Positions 36,856 to 45,099 of a DNA stretch of 58,658 nucleotides are shown one piece after another. The notes beneath the pieces were generated by a model, which saw only the letters and a list, made by a program, of their open reading frames with translations, was not told where the DNA came from and searched no databases. Position numbers and translations under genes: made by a program. This stretch comes from Sterolibacterium sp. (GTDB lineage: Bacteria; Pseudomonadota; Gammaproteobacteria; Burkholderiales; Rhodocyclaceae). Numbering within the stretch: position 1 is the stretch's first letter; each line of letters begins with the position of its first letter. Location: assembly GCA_023258955.1 (NCBI GenBank), contig JAHFRE010000005.1, positions 1 through 58,658 of the forward strand, read 5' to 3'.

Positions 36856-38301
36856 TCACGGCGCCTGCTTCAGCTTGAACACCTCCGCGCTCGGCAGCCG
36901 CGGAATCACCAGCTTCAGGAAATGGGTGGCGTTGCGCCGCAGCCAGCGATCGGCCTCCTGGTCGGAGTGAACGATGAACTCACCCTTGGCGCCGAAAGCG
37001 TCGACAAAATAGCTGACCTGCGGTCCCGGCGCGCTGGCGCTGATCGACAGGCGCAACTGCTTCGGCTGGCCATCGGCGATGCCGCCGTAGAACAGCTCGA
37101 ACATGCGTTGGCGGTCGATGTAGATGGTGCGCAGCGCCGGATCCTGCTCGCACTTGTGCACATCGCGGATCACTTTGTCGTGGAACACCCCGGTCAAGTC
37201 GCTGTTCTGCGCGTAGTTCGGGGCGATGAACTCGATCATGTAATCGCTGACCGGTTGCTGGTATTCGTCGACCACGAAGACATTGAGCTGCAGGTGCAGA
37301 TGATGATCGTCGTCGGCCAGCGCCGGGTCCTGCACCCGATCCGAGTAGGTGCGCCAATCGTCGCCGATGGCGCGATATTCAGCGAAGCTAGGACAGGATA
37401 GGGCGCGCAACAGCAGGCCCTGGAACTCCTGCTGCTCCTGGGCGCTCTCCTGCTCGCCGAGGAGGTTCGGATCGGTGATGCTGGCGTGGTCGCGGTGGCG
37501 CAGCACCGCCAGCGGGAATTCGAAATCTTCACCGTGCCTGTGCTTCCAGGGCAGGGGGGCGGCCTGGGCCAGCGCCGCGGCGTTGTTGCTCGCCGCCATG
37601 GCGAGCGCCGCATCGGTGGCGGTGAAATCGAGCGTGGCGCCGTAGGCGTTGAGGTTGGCCGCCGCCACCCTGACGGTGCCGTCGCTGCCGCTCTCGTTGG
37701 CCATCTGGCGCAGGCCGCTCTGGTAGGGCATCGAGCCGACCAGGACGAAGGGCCAGACCAAGTCCTCGCCATAGACCGTGGCGCTGGCACCGGTGTCGAG
37801 CGCGAACAGGTCGCGAGCTGCCAGTCCCCACTGGAAGGGCGAGCCCAGTTCGAGGCCGTCGAGCATCAGCTTGCCGGTGTGAAAGCCGTGCTCCCAGCCC
37901 TTGGCGATACGACCGAGGATGGTCTGACCGAGCGTGGCCAAGCGCGAGCCGAAGTTCGCCGGGGCGAGCATCAGCAGTCGCTGCACCGGCATTGCCGCCG
38001 GCGTCGCGCCGCGGTAGTGGCCGGCCAGCCAGGTCCGCGCCACCAGTGCGCCGGTCGAGTGCACGATCAGGTCGAAGGGCAGCGCCAGTTCGCCGGCGGC
38101 GAGCTTTTGCCGCAGCGCCGACTCCATCGCCCGCGCCGCGTCCTCGATCGACACCTCGTCGGCCATCGACAGGTAGTCGCTCAGATACAGATTGCCGGCC
38201 TGGAAGCCGTGGGCCTCGAGAAAACTCGCCAGGGGCAGGAACGAGGTGGAGGTGTCCGACCAGCCGTGCAGGATCAGCAGGGGATTCTTCGCGCGCGCCA
38301 T
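36856..38301 (-). CDS. Alpha/beta-hydrolase fold lipase/esterase-like protein
   Basis: 481-residue protein without a signal peptide. The N-terminal 230 residues form an alpha/beta hydrolase: oxyanion-loop LLILHGWSDTS and nucleophile elbow IVHSTGAL with Ser82, in which the first Gly of GxSxG is Val. The rest (about 290–481) is an extra beta-rich domain (LHLQLNVFVVDEYQQPVSDYMIEF…) of a kind I do not recognise. A lipid-ester substrate is plausible but unproven. AAGGAGA lies 5 bases before ATG 38301. A related hydrolase domain occurs in GPI/PGAP1-like lipases, a weak resemblance only. Confidence 0.8.
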   Translation of the reverse strand: MARAKNPLLILHGWSDTSTSFLPLASFLEAHGFQAGNLYLSDYLSMADEVSIEDAARAMESALRQKLAAGELALPFDLIVHSTGALVARTWLAGHYRGATPAAMPVQRLLMLAPANFGSRLATLGQTILGRIAKGWEHGFHTGKLMLDGLELGSPFQWGLAARDLFALDTGASATVYGEDLVWPFVLVGSMPYQSGLRQMANESGSDGTVRVAAANLNAYGATLDFTATDAALAMAASNNAAALAQAAPLPWKHRHGEDFEFPLAVLRHRDHASITDPNLLGEQESAQEQQEFQGLLLRALSCPSFAEYRAIGDDWRTYSDRVQDPALADDDHHLHLQLNVFVVDEYQQPVSDYMIEFIAPNYAQNSDLTGVFHDKVIRDVHKCEQDPALRTIYIDRQRMFELFYGGIADGQPKQLRLSISASAPGPQVSYFVDAFGAKGEFIVHSDQEADRWLRRNATHFLKLVIPRLPSAEVFKLKQAP

Positions 38302-38417
38302 GGGGTCTCCTTGCCATCGATGCAATGGGCATATTGCCTTTAGGCGGACGGAATATCAAGCGCCGCTAGTGACCTCCATGGTCGGCGTAGGATAGGCACA
38401 TTACGTCGGGAGACTGC

Positions 38418-39014
38418 TCAATCCTTCAACGCAGCACTGATTTCAGCGAAGTTCGTGGCAAGCTCGATGGTCTCTATCGGCTCGCCCAACTGCTGCGCGA
38501 TTTGCGAAGCGGCGAACAACCCGCGCAAGGTCTGGCGACCAGAGGCATCCTCATCCACCACCACGGAGTGGCGCCGACCGGTAGTCTTGAGGGTCGCTAC
38601 AACGTGGCCAACCTGGGCGTGCATGACGTCGTCCATGGCGATGACCTCCAACTCGCCCTCCGCCGTCATGATGTCCCGGACCAGGACCTCCTCGCGCGCG
38701 ATGCCGCGCGTGTTCAAACAAGTGAGCGGTTTCGGCCCCAGCAGGTCGTTGGAGGTGATGATTCCTAGAATATGATTCTCCACGTTGACCACCAGCAGCA
38801 GATGCACATTGCGCCTGCGCATGACACGCGCGGCAGCATCGGCGCTCACCTCCGGGTCCACGGTGAAGGCGGTGACCTGCCGAAAATCGGTCATTACGTC
38901 CACCGCCGCGTCGTCGAACGCGACCTGCCGCCGCATGACCTGGCAGGGGCTGTAAACGCTGGTACGGGGACGCAGGGATCGGCAAGGCAGAGCGGTGTAC
39001 TGGCGCATCATCAT
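38418..39014 (-). CDS. CBS-domain pair protein
   Basis: 198-residue cytoplasmic protein with two CBS motifs: one around DPEVSADAAARVMRRRNVHL and GIITSNDLLG, the other around VRDIMTAEGELEVIAMDDVM and RRHSVVVDEDASG. CBS pairs bind adenosyl nucleotides and usually regulate a partner protein; a stand-alone pair gives no clue to the partner. The start is one of three consecutive ATGs (39014, 39011, 39008) preceded by GAGGAGG. It lies downstream of the DUF3034 gene on the same strand, but a stem-loop separates them. Confidence 0.85.
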   Translation of the reverse strand: MMMRQYTALPCRSLRPRTSVYSPCQVMRRQVAFDDAAVDVMTDFRQVTAFTVDPEVSADAAARVMRRRNVHLLLVVNVENHILGIITSNDLLGPKPLTCLNTRGIAREEVLVRDIMTAEGELEVIAMDDVMHAQVGHVVATLKTTGRRHSVVVDEDASGRQTLRGLFAASQIAQQLGEPIETIELATNFAEISAALKD

Positions 39015-39093
39015 GGGGTTTCCTCCTCGACTTGGTAGAGAGCGCACTCTCGGGAACTTGCGTTTGGCTTCTATTGCGTGCAATGCGACAGTC

Positions 39094-39118
39094 GGGCCGG
39101 CGCTTGGCCGGCCCTTTT
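39094..39118. terminator. Strong GC stem-loop with T-run
   Basis: GGGCCGGC (39094–39101), loop GCTTG and GCCGGCCC (39107–39114), then TTTT (39115–39118). It lies 9 bases beyond the stop of the − strand DUF3034 gene, but the T-run is on the + strand. It may work in both directions or be a 3'-end processing hairpin for the − strand mRNA. Confidence 0.4.
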
Positions 39119-39126
39119 GCTGCGCT

Positions 39127-40011
39127 TTAGAAGTTGACCTGGAGTTGCAGGTAGCTGCCGTCCTGCTTTGCGGACATCGTCGACACTGCCGTCCGCGATG
39201 GCCCAACCTGGCCGAGGTTGGCGTAGGCCGCGGTGATGGCCATGTTCTTGTTGACGAAATAGGCCATGAAGATGTCCCAGGCGCCTTCCTCCTTGATGCC
39301 GAAGGCGGCGCTGCTGATATTGTTCGGCTTGGTTCGGTACTCGCCGCCGAGCACGATGTTGTCAGCGAGAAAGACACCGGCGGATACTTCCGGCTTGATC
39401 TTGTACTGGTTGCTATCCTTGAGCGTGCCGCCGCCGAAGCCGAGCAGTCCAAATTGGTTAGCCTTGGTTGCACGTAGCGTTCCGTTGAGCAATACACTCT
39501 TGCCACCCACAGAGACAACCTTGGTGGCCGCCCCGTACCAGTCTATACCGGACGTGTCGCTGATGGCACCGGCCTTCTTCAGGGCGTCGAGAATGGCACC
39601 ACTGGCGCGCTTCGCCTGGAATCCGACGGCGATCTGGGGCATGGCGCTATCCTTGCCCATATCGACAAGTTTCACCTTGGCACCGAACACGTCTTGATTG
39701 ATTCGGTTGTCGAGGCCGAGGGCACCGCCGACCGTGGGCGCGTTGAGCATCTGGTGGGCCACCGACAGTTCAAAACGTCCGGCAACCGTTCCGCCCAGTG
39801 CCAAGCTCTGGACCGTGAAGTCGTTGGTCTTGACATTGGTGTAGGAGACCAAGGGCCCTTCCGGGTGTATCAAGGCCCAAGGAACGATGCCGCCACCTGC
39901 TGCGCCTTCGATCGTCGTGACCGCGGCCTGAACCACAGCTGTGTTCAGCGCGCCGGCGAACACAGCGCCAGCAAGAAGCCATCTTTTCGCAGTCCTATTT
40001 GCTACCTTCAT
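39127..40011 (-). CDS. DUF3034 family outer-membrane/periplasmic protein
   Basis: 294-residue exported protein. The signal peptide (RWLLAGAVFAGALNTAVVQA, cleavage near residue 30) is followed by a beta-rich body containing EGAAGGGIVPWALI, a hallmark of the DUF3034 family. The C-terminus ends in alternating strands with a terminal Phe (YLQLQVNF), as in outer-membrane barrels. The function is unknown. I chose ATG 40011 because GGGGAGA lies upstream; residues before it are not protein-like. The 450 bases upstream contain no gene and presumably hold its promoter. Confidence 0.87.
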   Translation of the reverse strand: MKVANRTAKRWLLAGAVFAGALNTAVVQAAVTTIEGAAGGGIVPWALIHPEGPLVSYTNVKTNDFTVQSLALGGTVAGRFELSVAHQMLNAPTVGGALGLDNRINQDVFGAKVKLVDMGKDSAMPQIAVGFQAKRASGAILDALKKAGAISDTSGIDWYGAATKVVSVGGKSVLLNGTLRATKANQFGLLGFGGGTLKDSNQYKIKPEVSAGVFLADNIVLGGEYRTKPNNISSAAFGIKEEGAWDIFMAYFVNKNMAITAAYANLGQVGPSRTAVSTMSAKQDGSYLQLQVNF

Positions 40012-40462
40012 TTTGTATCTCCCCTGGATGAACTTATGTTTTGATGGAATGCAGAAGGAATCGAGCACAGAACAGACAACAAGGGCGATGCGTTGGACGC
40101 GCAGCGCCTGCGGCTGGAGCCGGTTTAGAGACTGCAAACGCGCCGTGGATCTTACCTTCGGTGTCTGAATCAACTTCCAGCAATTTATTTATCGACGCCC
40201 TCAGGCGGCTTATGGTGCGGCGCCTGTCATAGGATTGGTTTCTGGCCGAGGGCCTGCGCTTTGGTCTCCTGCAAGATCGCTGTTCGAAATTCCCTCGATG
40301 GAACGCAAGGACTTTGCAAATGATTACATTGCCGCCGCCGTCGCTGGAGCACGCGAGTTCGGTCCAGAGGGCTTGGTAGGGCGAACGCCAGTTTCTGGGT
40401 ATAGGCCTTTGCCTCGCGGCATCGGTCCAACTGAGCTTCTATACGGTACGCTGAGCGTCCTG
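40012..40462. other. Intergenic spacer without a supported gene
   Basis: About 450 bases between the start of the DUF3034 gene and the stop of the downstream chromate-transporter half-gene. Open frames exist on both strands, such as a + strand stretch starting ATGGAACGCAAGG near 40299, but none has a ribosome site, a recognisable domain or convincing codon bias. The base composition is lower in GC than the flanks. It probably contains the DUF3034 promoter and possibly decayed coding sequence. Confidence 0.5.
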
Positions 40463-41047
40463 TCAGAGCACACCGAACCAGCCGAGCGCAGCCCCGGCGG
40501 CGAGCAGGTACAACAGGTGCAGCTTGCTGCGCCAGACGATCGCTGCGCTGACCGCGGTCAACAGCCACAGCGGCCAGTCCGCGGCCGGATCGCGATGGGC
40601 GCTGGCGAGCAGCCAACCCGTGGCCGCGAGCAGGGCGATCACCAGCGGCGCCATCGCTTGCTTGAAAGCCCTGACCAGGCGCAGTTCACGGTTGCGATGA
40701 GCCCAATGCGCGGCCAGATAGGCCAGGGTCGAACTGGGCAGCAGAATGGCCGTCATGGTGACCAACGCGCCGAACAGCGCGGCGCCGATGCCGCCGGCGT
40801 TGCTGCCGATATTCCAGCCCATCAGCGCCACGAACAGGATGTTCGGTCCCGGCGCCGCCTGGGCGATGGCGATCGAAGAAGTGAACTGGGCCTCGCTCAG
40901 CCAGTGGTGCTGGTCGACCAGATAGCGGTGCATCTCCGGCGCGGTGGTCATCGCGCCGCCGATCGCCAGCATCGACAGCTGCAGATAGTGCAGGAACAGC
41001 TCCAGCCAGTCGGTCCATTGCAGGCTGAGGATGGGTGCGTCGCTCAC
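40463..41047 (-). CDS. Chromate transporter ChrA-type half protein (second gene of pair)
   Basis: 194-residue membrane protein of the CHR family with five or six hydrophobic helices. It carries the family pattern AIGGAMTTAPEMHRYLVDQ, then IAIAQAAPGPNILFVALMGW. It represents one half of the 400-residue ChrA fold. The GTG start (41047) overlaps the TGA of the other half-gene as GTGA, so the two are translationally coupled and should form a heterodimer. Such split pairs (short-chain CHR) export chromate in some bacteria; transport of another anion cannot be excluded. Confidence 0.9.
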   Translation of the reverse strand: MSDAPILSLQWTDWLELFLHYLQLSMLAIGGAMTTAPEMHRYLVDQHHWLSEAQFTSSIAIAQAAPGPNILFVALMGWNIGSNAGGIGAALFGALVTMTAILLPSSTLAYLAAHWAHRNRELRLVRAFKQAMAPLVIALLAATGWLLASAHRDPAADWPLWLLTAVSAAIVWRSKLHLLYLLAAGAALGWFGVL

Positions 41048-41637
41048 GGCGCGAGTCTCCTGTAGGCCACGAGGCAGGTTGGCACACCCAGCCCGAGCAG
41101 CAGGTAGATCAGCGGCCAGCGCAGCAAGGCGACGCCGCTGAAGCAGGCGACGCCGAGGGTGACGCAGGCAGGCATTCCCAGCGGATTGGTTTTCAGGGCG
41201 CCCGCCAGCTTCAGCGCTGCCGCCAGGATCAATCCGGCCGCCACCGCGCCCATGCCGCGCAAGGCGCCCGCCATCTGGGGGTGGTGGGCGAACTGGGCGT
41301 AGAGCAGCGCCAAGGCCAGGACCAGCACCAGGGGCAGGGCGAGCATCCCGGCCACGGCAGCCATCGCACCGCGCAGTCCGAAATGGCGGGCGCCGATCAT
41401 CAGCGCCAGGTTCACGATATTCGGTCCCGGCATGATCTGCGCCACCGACCATTCTTCGACGAACTCTTCGTTGCTCAGCCAGCGCTTGCGCTCCACCAGT
41501 TCGCGCTGGGCGATCGCCAGGACGCCGCCGAAACCTTGCAGCGCGAGCTGGTTGAAGGAGAGAAACAGATCGGTGAGCGATCGGGGTTGGGGACGATCGG
41601 CGATGGTCAAGGTGGTGGCCGCGGGTGGCGAGGGCAA
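41044..41637 (-). CDS. Chromate transporter ChrA-type half protein (first gene of pair)
   Basis: 197-residue CHR-family membrane protein with the motif LALQGFGGVLAIAQRELVER and WSVAQIMPGPNIVNLALMIG. The start is read as TTG 41637, about 12 bases after AAGGGG; no ATG precedes the first helix, so the start codon is unusual. It is transcribed first, with its stop overlapping the partner's GTG. The two halves carry related AQxxPGPN signatures, as expected of antiparallel-inserted CHR halves. Confidence 0.88.
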   Translation of the reverse strand: MPSPPAATTLTIADRPQPRSLTDLFLSFNQLALQGFGGVLAIAQRELVERKRWLSNEEFVEEWSVAQIMPGPNIVNLALMIGARHFGLRGAMAAVAGMLALPLVLVLALALLYAQFAHHPQMAGALRGMGAVAAGLILAAALKLAGALKTNPLGMPACVTLGVACFSGVALLRWPLIYLLLGLGVPTCLVAYRRLAP

Positions 41638-41768
41638 GGCGCGATTTTACCCCTTGCATTGCCGAGGCCGCTGGCGCTCGCTTGGGGGCGCCTGGTCAGA
41701 TTGCGCTCTATCAATGCGATGGGCCGGCGATGTGCGTAGCGAGCGGGCATGCGCTCAGATACAACGAA

Positions 41769-42077
41769 CTACCGGGCCAAAATGTGCCGGATTGCACGCA
41801 CCGAGACAACAAACAACAAGACTACTAACAGCCACAGTGACGCATTGGCGATTGACGCGAACGCGATGCCACCGAGCGAGGTCGGTGCTGATTGAAACGG
41901 GCCGCCAAGCACCAACCACCACACCGTGATCCCCGGTTGTACGAAATCGGAAAGCGGACTCCTGATCACGGATGGAATGACCTTTGCGGAGGCGAGCATT
42001 GCCAGATCTGCCACGCTGGCGACCAACAGCACCACAGCGGCCGAAAGCCACGACTGCGCGCGGGATCGCGTAGGCAC
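41769..42077 (-). CDS. Small hypothetical membrane protein
   Basis: 102-residue predicted protein with hydrophobic segments near the N-terminus (SWLSAAVVLLVASVADLAML), in the middle (ITVWWLVLGG) and at the C-terminus (ANASLWLLVVLLFVVSV). I do not recognise the family. The GTG start at 42077 has only a weak ribosome site. It lies upstream of the chromate pair on the same strand, but the 131-base gap makes an operon uncertain. The hydrophobic pattern is the main support for its being real. Confidence 0.45.
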   Translation of the reverse strand: MPTRSRAQSWLSAAVVLLVASVADLAMLASAKVIPSVIRSPLSDFVQPGITVWWLVLGGPFQSAPTSLGGIAFASIANASLWLLVVLLFVVSVRAIRHILAR

Positions 42078-42216
42078 GATGCCTAAAGTTCAAAGCAATC
42101 GATCGGCGCGGCTTCTTGCGCAGGCCGGTTGGCTGACGGATTGGGGCCACAGAAGGTAGCGAAGGCCTGAGGTCCATCAGAGGCGATGGCAGTATTCCCA
42201 ATATGGGTTAGGCAAT

Positions 42217-42726
42217 TCATTTGCACCCGTCTCGCAGAAGGTATTGTGGATTCGAACGATTCCAGATCGTGCCGGGATCGGCGATGGTGAGAGCGATATC
42301 CCGTCTTAGATTTTCCGCAGCTTGGAGTTCTATTCGCTTGGATATTCCTTCAGGCGAGGGGAAGTTTTCAAGCGCCGATGGCCCCAACAAATATAGCAGC
42401 CAACGCGCCCCGTTTTCAATTTGAACGTCGCGCATTCCCACTCCCCAATGGCTCGTTGCCAGCGCAACGAGTGTCGCTGTGTCCTCCGCCAGAATTGGCA
42501 GGCGACAATAGGTCTTGCGCACGGATTCAAAACCCACTCGATAGCCGGGGGACACAATGGCGTGACCAAGCCATTCCCATTGCATTTCCTGCTCAAGCGA
42601 ATGACAAATTGCGCGAGCCCGCTGCGTCGCTTCTTGGTTGCACATCAGATTGCGCGATAATAGTGAATCAGCCGCGAACGATGGTGCGGACAGCAATATG
42701 GCTGAGAACAATGCCAGACAACGCAT
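42217..42726 (-). CDS. Hypothetical secreted protein
   Basis: 169-residue protein with a clear signal peptide (MRCLALFSAILLSAPSFAAD). The mature part has four cysteines (NLMCNQEA, AICHSLEQ, TYCRLPIL, RDGCK), suggesting two disulfides in the periplasm. No family is recognised. The local GC is lower than in neighbouring genes, consistent with later acquisition. I chose ATG 42726 because the signal peptide begins there; a TTG at 42738 would add only four residues. Confidence 0.6.
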   Translation of the reverse strand: MRCLALFSAILLSAPSFAADSLLSRNLMCNQEATQRARAICHSLEQEMQWEWLGHAIVSPGYRVGFESVRKTYCRLPILAEDTATLVALATSHWGVGMRDVQIENGARWLLYLLGPSALENFPSPEGISKRIELQAAENLRRDIALTIADPGTIWNRSNPQYLLRDGCK

Positions 42727-43247
42727 CGCTAACCCCAACGTCGAAGCTCAGGGTCGCACCTCTTCTCTTTCCTGAGCATCGCCATAGGTTCGCTCAAGAC
42801 CATAATGATCAGCCCAAGCTGTATCGGTGCGTTCATACTTGGAGCAGCGTAGTTGATGAGTTGCATACGCTAGGCAGAAGACACTGGGCCAGAGTATTGA
42901 GCGTCGGTGAGGTGCAAGACGGCGACCATGAAAGCAGCAGAAGACCCAATGCGACCTAATTGGATTGAAGCACTACAGCATACGCAGCGAAAGCCAGCAT
43001 GTCCATTGGATAAATTGGTCCTCATATTCCATGACCAGAGACATCGACGCGAGATGGGTGGAGCGACGGTGGACTCAACCGGGGGCACATGGCTGTTGTC
43101 GGTCCCATGGACCAGATGGGCTTGGCCTGAAGCATGGCTTCACGAACGACGCTCGGGCGCCCGGCGCTTGACTTTGAGAGCGTGGGTACGGCGGCAGCCG
43201 CAGGTACGCTGAGTTACACTGCCTTCTTTCAAGGCGACGGAGTGGTG
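42727..43247. other. Intergenic spacer between divergent genes
   Basis: About 520 bases between the secreted-protein gene (−) and the alpha/beta hydrolase gene (+). Frames of up to 100 codons exist (for example one on + ending at 43212) but lack ribosome sites, domains and neighbour-like codon use. I see no RNA gene or clear promoter pair. It is lower in GC than its surroundings. Confidence 0.5.
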
Positions 43248-44102
43248 ATGCGCGAATCCAGCGTGCAGTGCGTTTCAGCCGGCGGTCTGCACCGGATGGC
43301 CTATACGGAGTGGGGCGACCCGCAGAACGATCGGGTGCTGATATGCGTCCACGGTCTGACCCGCTGCGGCCGCGATTTCGATTTCCTCGCCCAGGCTTTG
43401 AGCGACAGCTATCGCGTCGTCTGCCCCGACGTCGTCGGCCGCGGGCGCAGCGACTGGCTGAAGATCAAGGCGCTCTACAATCTGCCGCAGTACGTCGCCG
43501 ACATGGTGACGCTGTTGGCCCGGGTCAACGCCAGGACGGTGCATTGGCTCGGCACCTCGATGGGGGGGCTGATCGGCATGGGGCTGGCGGCGCAGGAGAA
43601 CACGCCGATCGCGCGCCTGGTGCTGAACGACGTCGGTCCGGTGGTTACCCAGGTGTCGTTGCAGCGCATCGCCGAGTACGTCGGCCGGGCGCCGCGCTTC
43701 GACAGCTACGCCGAGGCGGAGGCGATGGTGCGCCTGCTGGCGGCGACCTTCGGCAAGCTCAGCGACGAGCAGTGGCGGCACATGACCGAACACGTGGTGC
43801 AGCGTGCCGCCGACGGCAAGTTCGAATTCCGCTACGATCCGGGCATCGCCGAGGGGGTGGCGGCGACGCTGGCGCAAAGCGGCGGCAAGGACGTCGAGAG
43901 CTGGCCGCTCTACGACGCGATTCGCTGTCCGACCCTGCTCCTGCGCGGCGCCCAGTCCGACCTGTTGCGGGCCGAGACCGCGGCGGCGATGGGCGGTCGC
44001 GGGCCGCGCGCCCACTGCGTCGAAATCCCCGAGGTCGGACACGCGCCGGCGCTGCTCGACGCGGCGCAGGTCGCGCCGATCAGGGAGTTCCTGCTGGCTT
44101 GA
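43248..44102 (+). CDS. Alpha/beta hydrolase
   Basis: 284-residue cytoplasmic hydrolase. Visible motifs are the oxyanion HG (VLICVHGLTRCGRDF), the nucleophile elbow GTSMGG (WLGTSMGGLIG), the acid-loop region LLLRGAQSDLL and the catalytic His in EVGHAPAL. The length and motif spacing fit ester, lactone or C–C bond hydrolases; the substrate is unknown. I chose ATG 43248, preceded by CGGAG; upstream in-frame sequence looks non-coding. Its 3' end overlaps the 3' end of the last gene of the amine dehydrogenase operon by 23 bases, tail to tail. Confidence 0.88.
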   Translation: MRESSVQCVSAGGLHRMAYTEWGDPQNDRVLICVHGLTRCGRDFDFLAQALSDSYRVVCPDVVGRGRSDWLKIKALYNLPQYVADMVTLLARVNARTVHWLGTSMGGLIGMGLAAQENTPIARLVLNDVGPVVTQVSLQRIAEYVGRAPRFDSYAEAEAMVRLLAATFGKLSDEQWRHMTEHVVQRAADGKFEFRYDPGIAEGVAATLAQSGGKDVESWPLYDAIRCPTLLLRGAQSDLLRAETAAAMGGRGPRAHCVEIPEVGHAPALLDAAQVAPIREFLLA

Positions 44103-45099
44103 GCAGCACCTCCGGGTAGTAGCACATATGCCCCGTGGCGCAGTGCTCGGGGCTCGCCCGCAGACCGCGCGCGTAGGCGGCGACCGCGTCGGCGCTCTCC
44201 CCGGCCTGGGCCCGATCGAGGGTGCTCTTCACCAGCCCTAAGCTCGCCAATTTGCGCTCGGTCGCACCTTCGCGCCCGGCGATCTTGATCGCCTTGATGC
44301 CGGCGGCGGCGAGCGCCGGAATGGCGCAGAGGCCGCAGGGTCCCCAGGGCAGGCCGTTGGGCGTCAGCGAGAAGCCGTTGGAGAAGCGGTACCACAGCCA
44401 CTTCTTGTAGGCCGCCTCGTTCTCCTGCAGCCGTCGCTGCTCTTCCGCGCCCAGCGCGCGGCCGTCGCGGCGGCGGTAGCTGTTCTCGTAGTTGTCGAGG
44501 CAGATCGGACCGCCCATCTTGCCCGGCAGATGGATGGTGTGGCAGACCCCTTCCTCGAAGACGCAGCCGTCGTTTAGGATGAACACCTCGAATTCGAGCT
44601 GCGGCAGCGCCTGCGCCATAGCCGCGGCCTCGGCGAGCGTGACGTCGCGCGGCAGGATCACCCGCCGCACGCCGAGACCGGCGTAGAGGCGGGCGGCTTC
44701 GCTGTTGCGGCAGGAGGCGACCGAACTCAGATGCAGGCGAAAGCCGGGCAGGGCATCGGCCAGCGCCATGATCAAGCCCATGTCGCCGACGATCAGGGCG
44801 TCGCCACCCAGATCGCGGAAGCGTTTGGCGATGTCCACCAGGGCGATCACCTGTTCGGCCGTGTAGTGCTGGGCGTTCAGCACCAGCGACATCTTGCCGG
44901 CGCCGGCGTGGGCCAGCGCGATCGCCGCGCCCAGGTCCTCGTAGCTCTCGAGATTGCCGAAGATGCGCCGGTTGGCGTTGGCGGTCTTGAAGCTGCCCAC
45001 CCAGTCGCGCGGCAGGATGCCGCAGTAGAACTCGTCGGCGCCGGCGGCGGCGAGCGGTGCCACCTCATCGACGCGGCTGACCGGCGTGACGATGTTCAT
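44080..45099 (-). CDS. U32-family protein, UbiU-like 4Fe-4S protein
   Basis: 339-residue U32 'peptidase' family protein. The start MNIVTPVSRVDEVAPLAAAG and GADEFYCGIL match the TIM-barrel entry of the family, and IKAIKIAGRE is its conserved late motif. It has the cysteine layout of UbiU: a C-x6-C pair (CVFEEGVC), a third Cys 13 residues on (GPIC) and a fourth in GPCGLC. In UbiU such residues hold a 4Fe-4S cluster that, with UbiV, supports O2-independent ubiquinone hydroxylation. ATG 45099 overlaps the upstream TGA (ATGA). It is last in the qhp operon, so I infer a role in CTQ maturation. Authentic ubiquinone synthesis is the alternative. Confidence 0.82.
   Translation of the reverse strand: MNIVTPVSRVDEVAPLAAAGADEFYCGILPRDWVGSFKTANANRRIFGNLESYEDLGAAIALAHAGAGKMSLVLNAQHYTAEQVIALVDIAKRFRDLGGDALIVGDMGLIMALADALPGFRLHLSSVASCRNSEAARLYAGLGVRRVILPRDVTLAEAAAMAQALPQLEFEVFILNDGCVFEEGVCHTIHLPGKMGGPICLDNYENSYRRRDGRALGAEEQRRLQENEAAYKKWLWYRFSNGFSLTPNGLPWGPCGLCAIPALAAAGIKAIKIAGREGATERKLASLGLVKSTLDRAQAGESADAVAAYARGLRASPEHCATGHMCYYPEVLLKPAGTP

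Noticed and set aside
40227-40616. A 129-codon − strand frame overlapping the 3' end of a chromate half-gene
   Set aside because: It overlaps conserved CHR coding sequence in another frame and has no start context or domain.
42907-43212. A 101-codon + strand frame in the spacer before the alpha/beta hydrolase
   Set aside because: There is no ribosome site, no recognisable motif, and the translated composition is unlike that of neighbouring genes; kept as intergenic.
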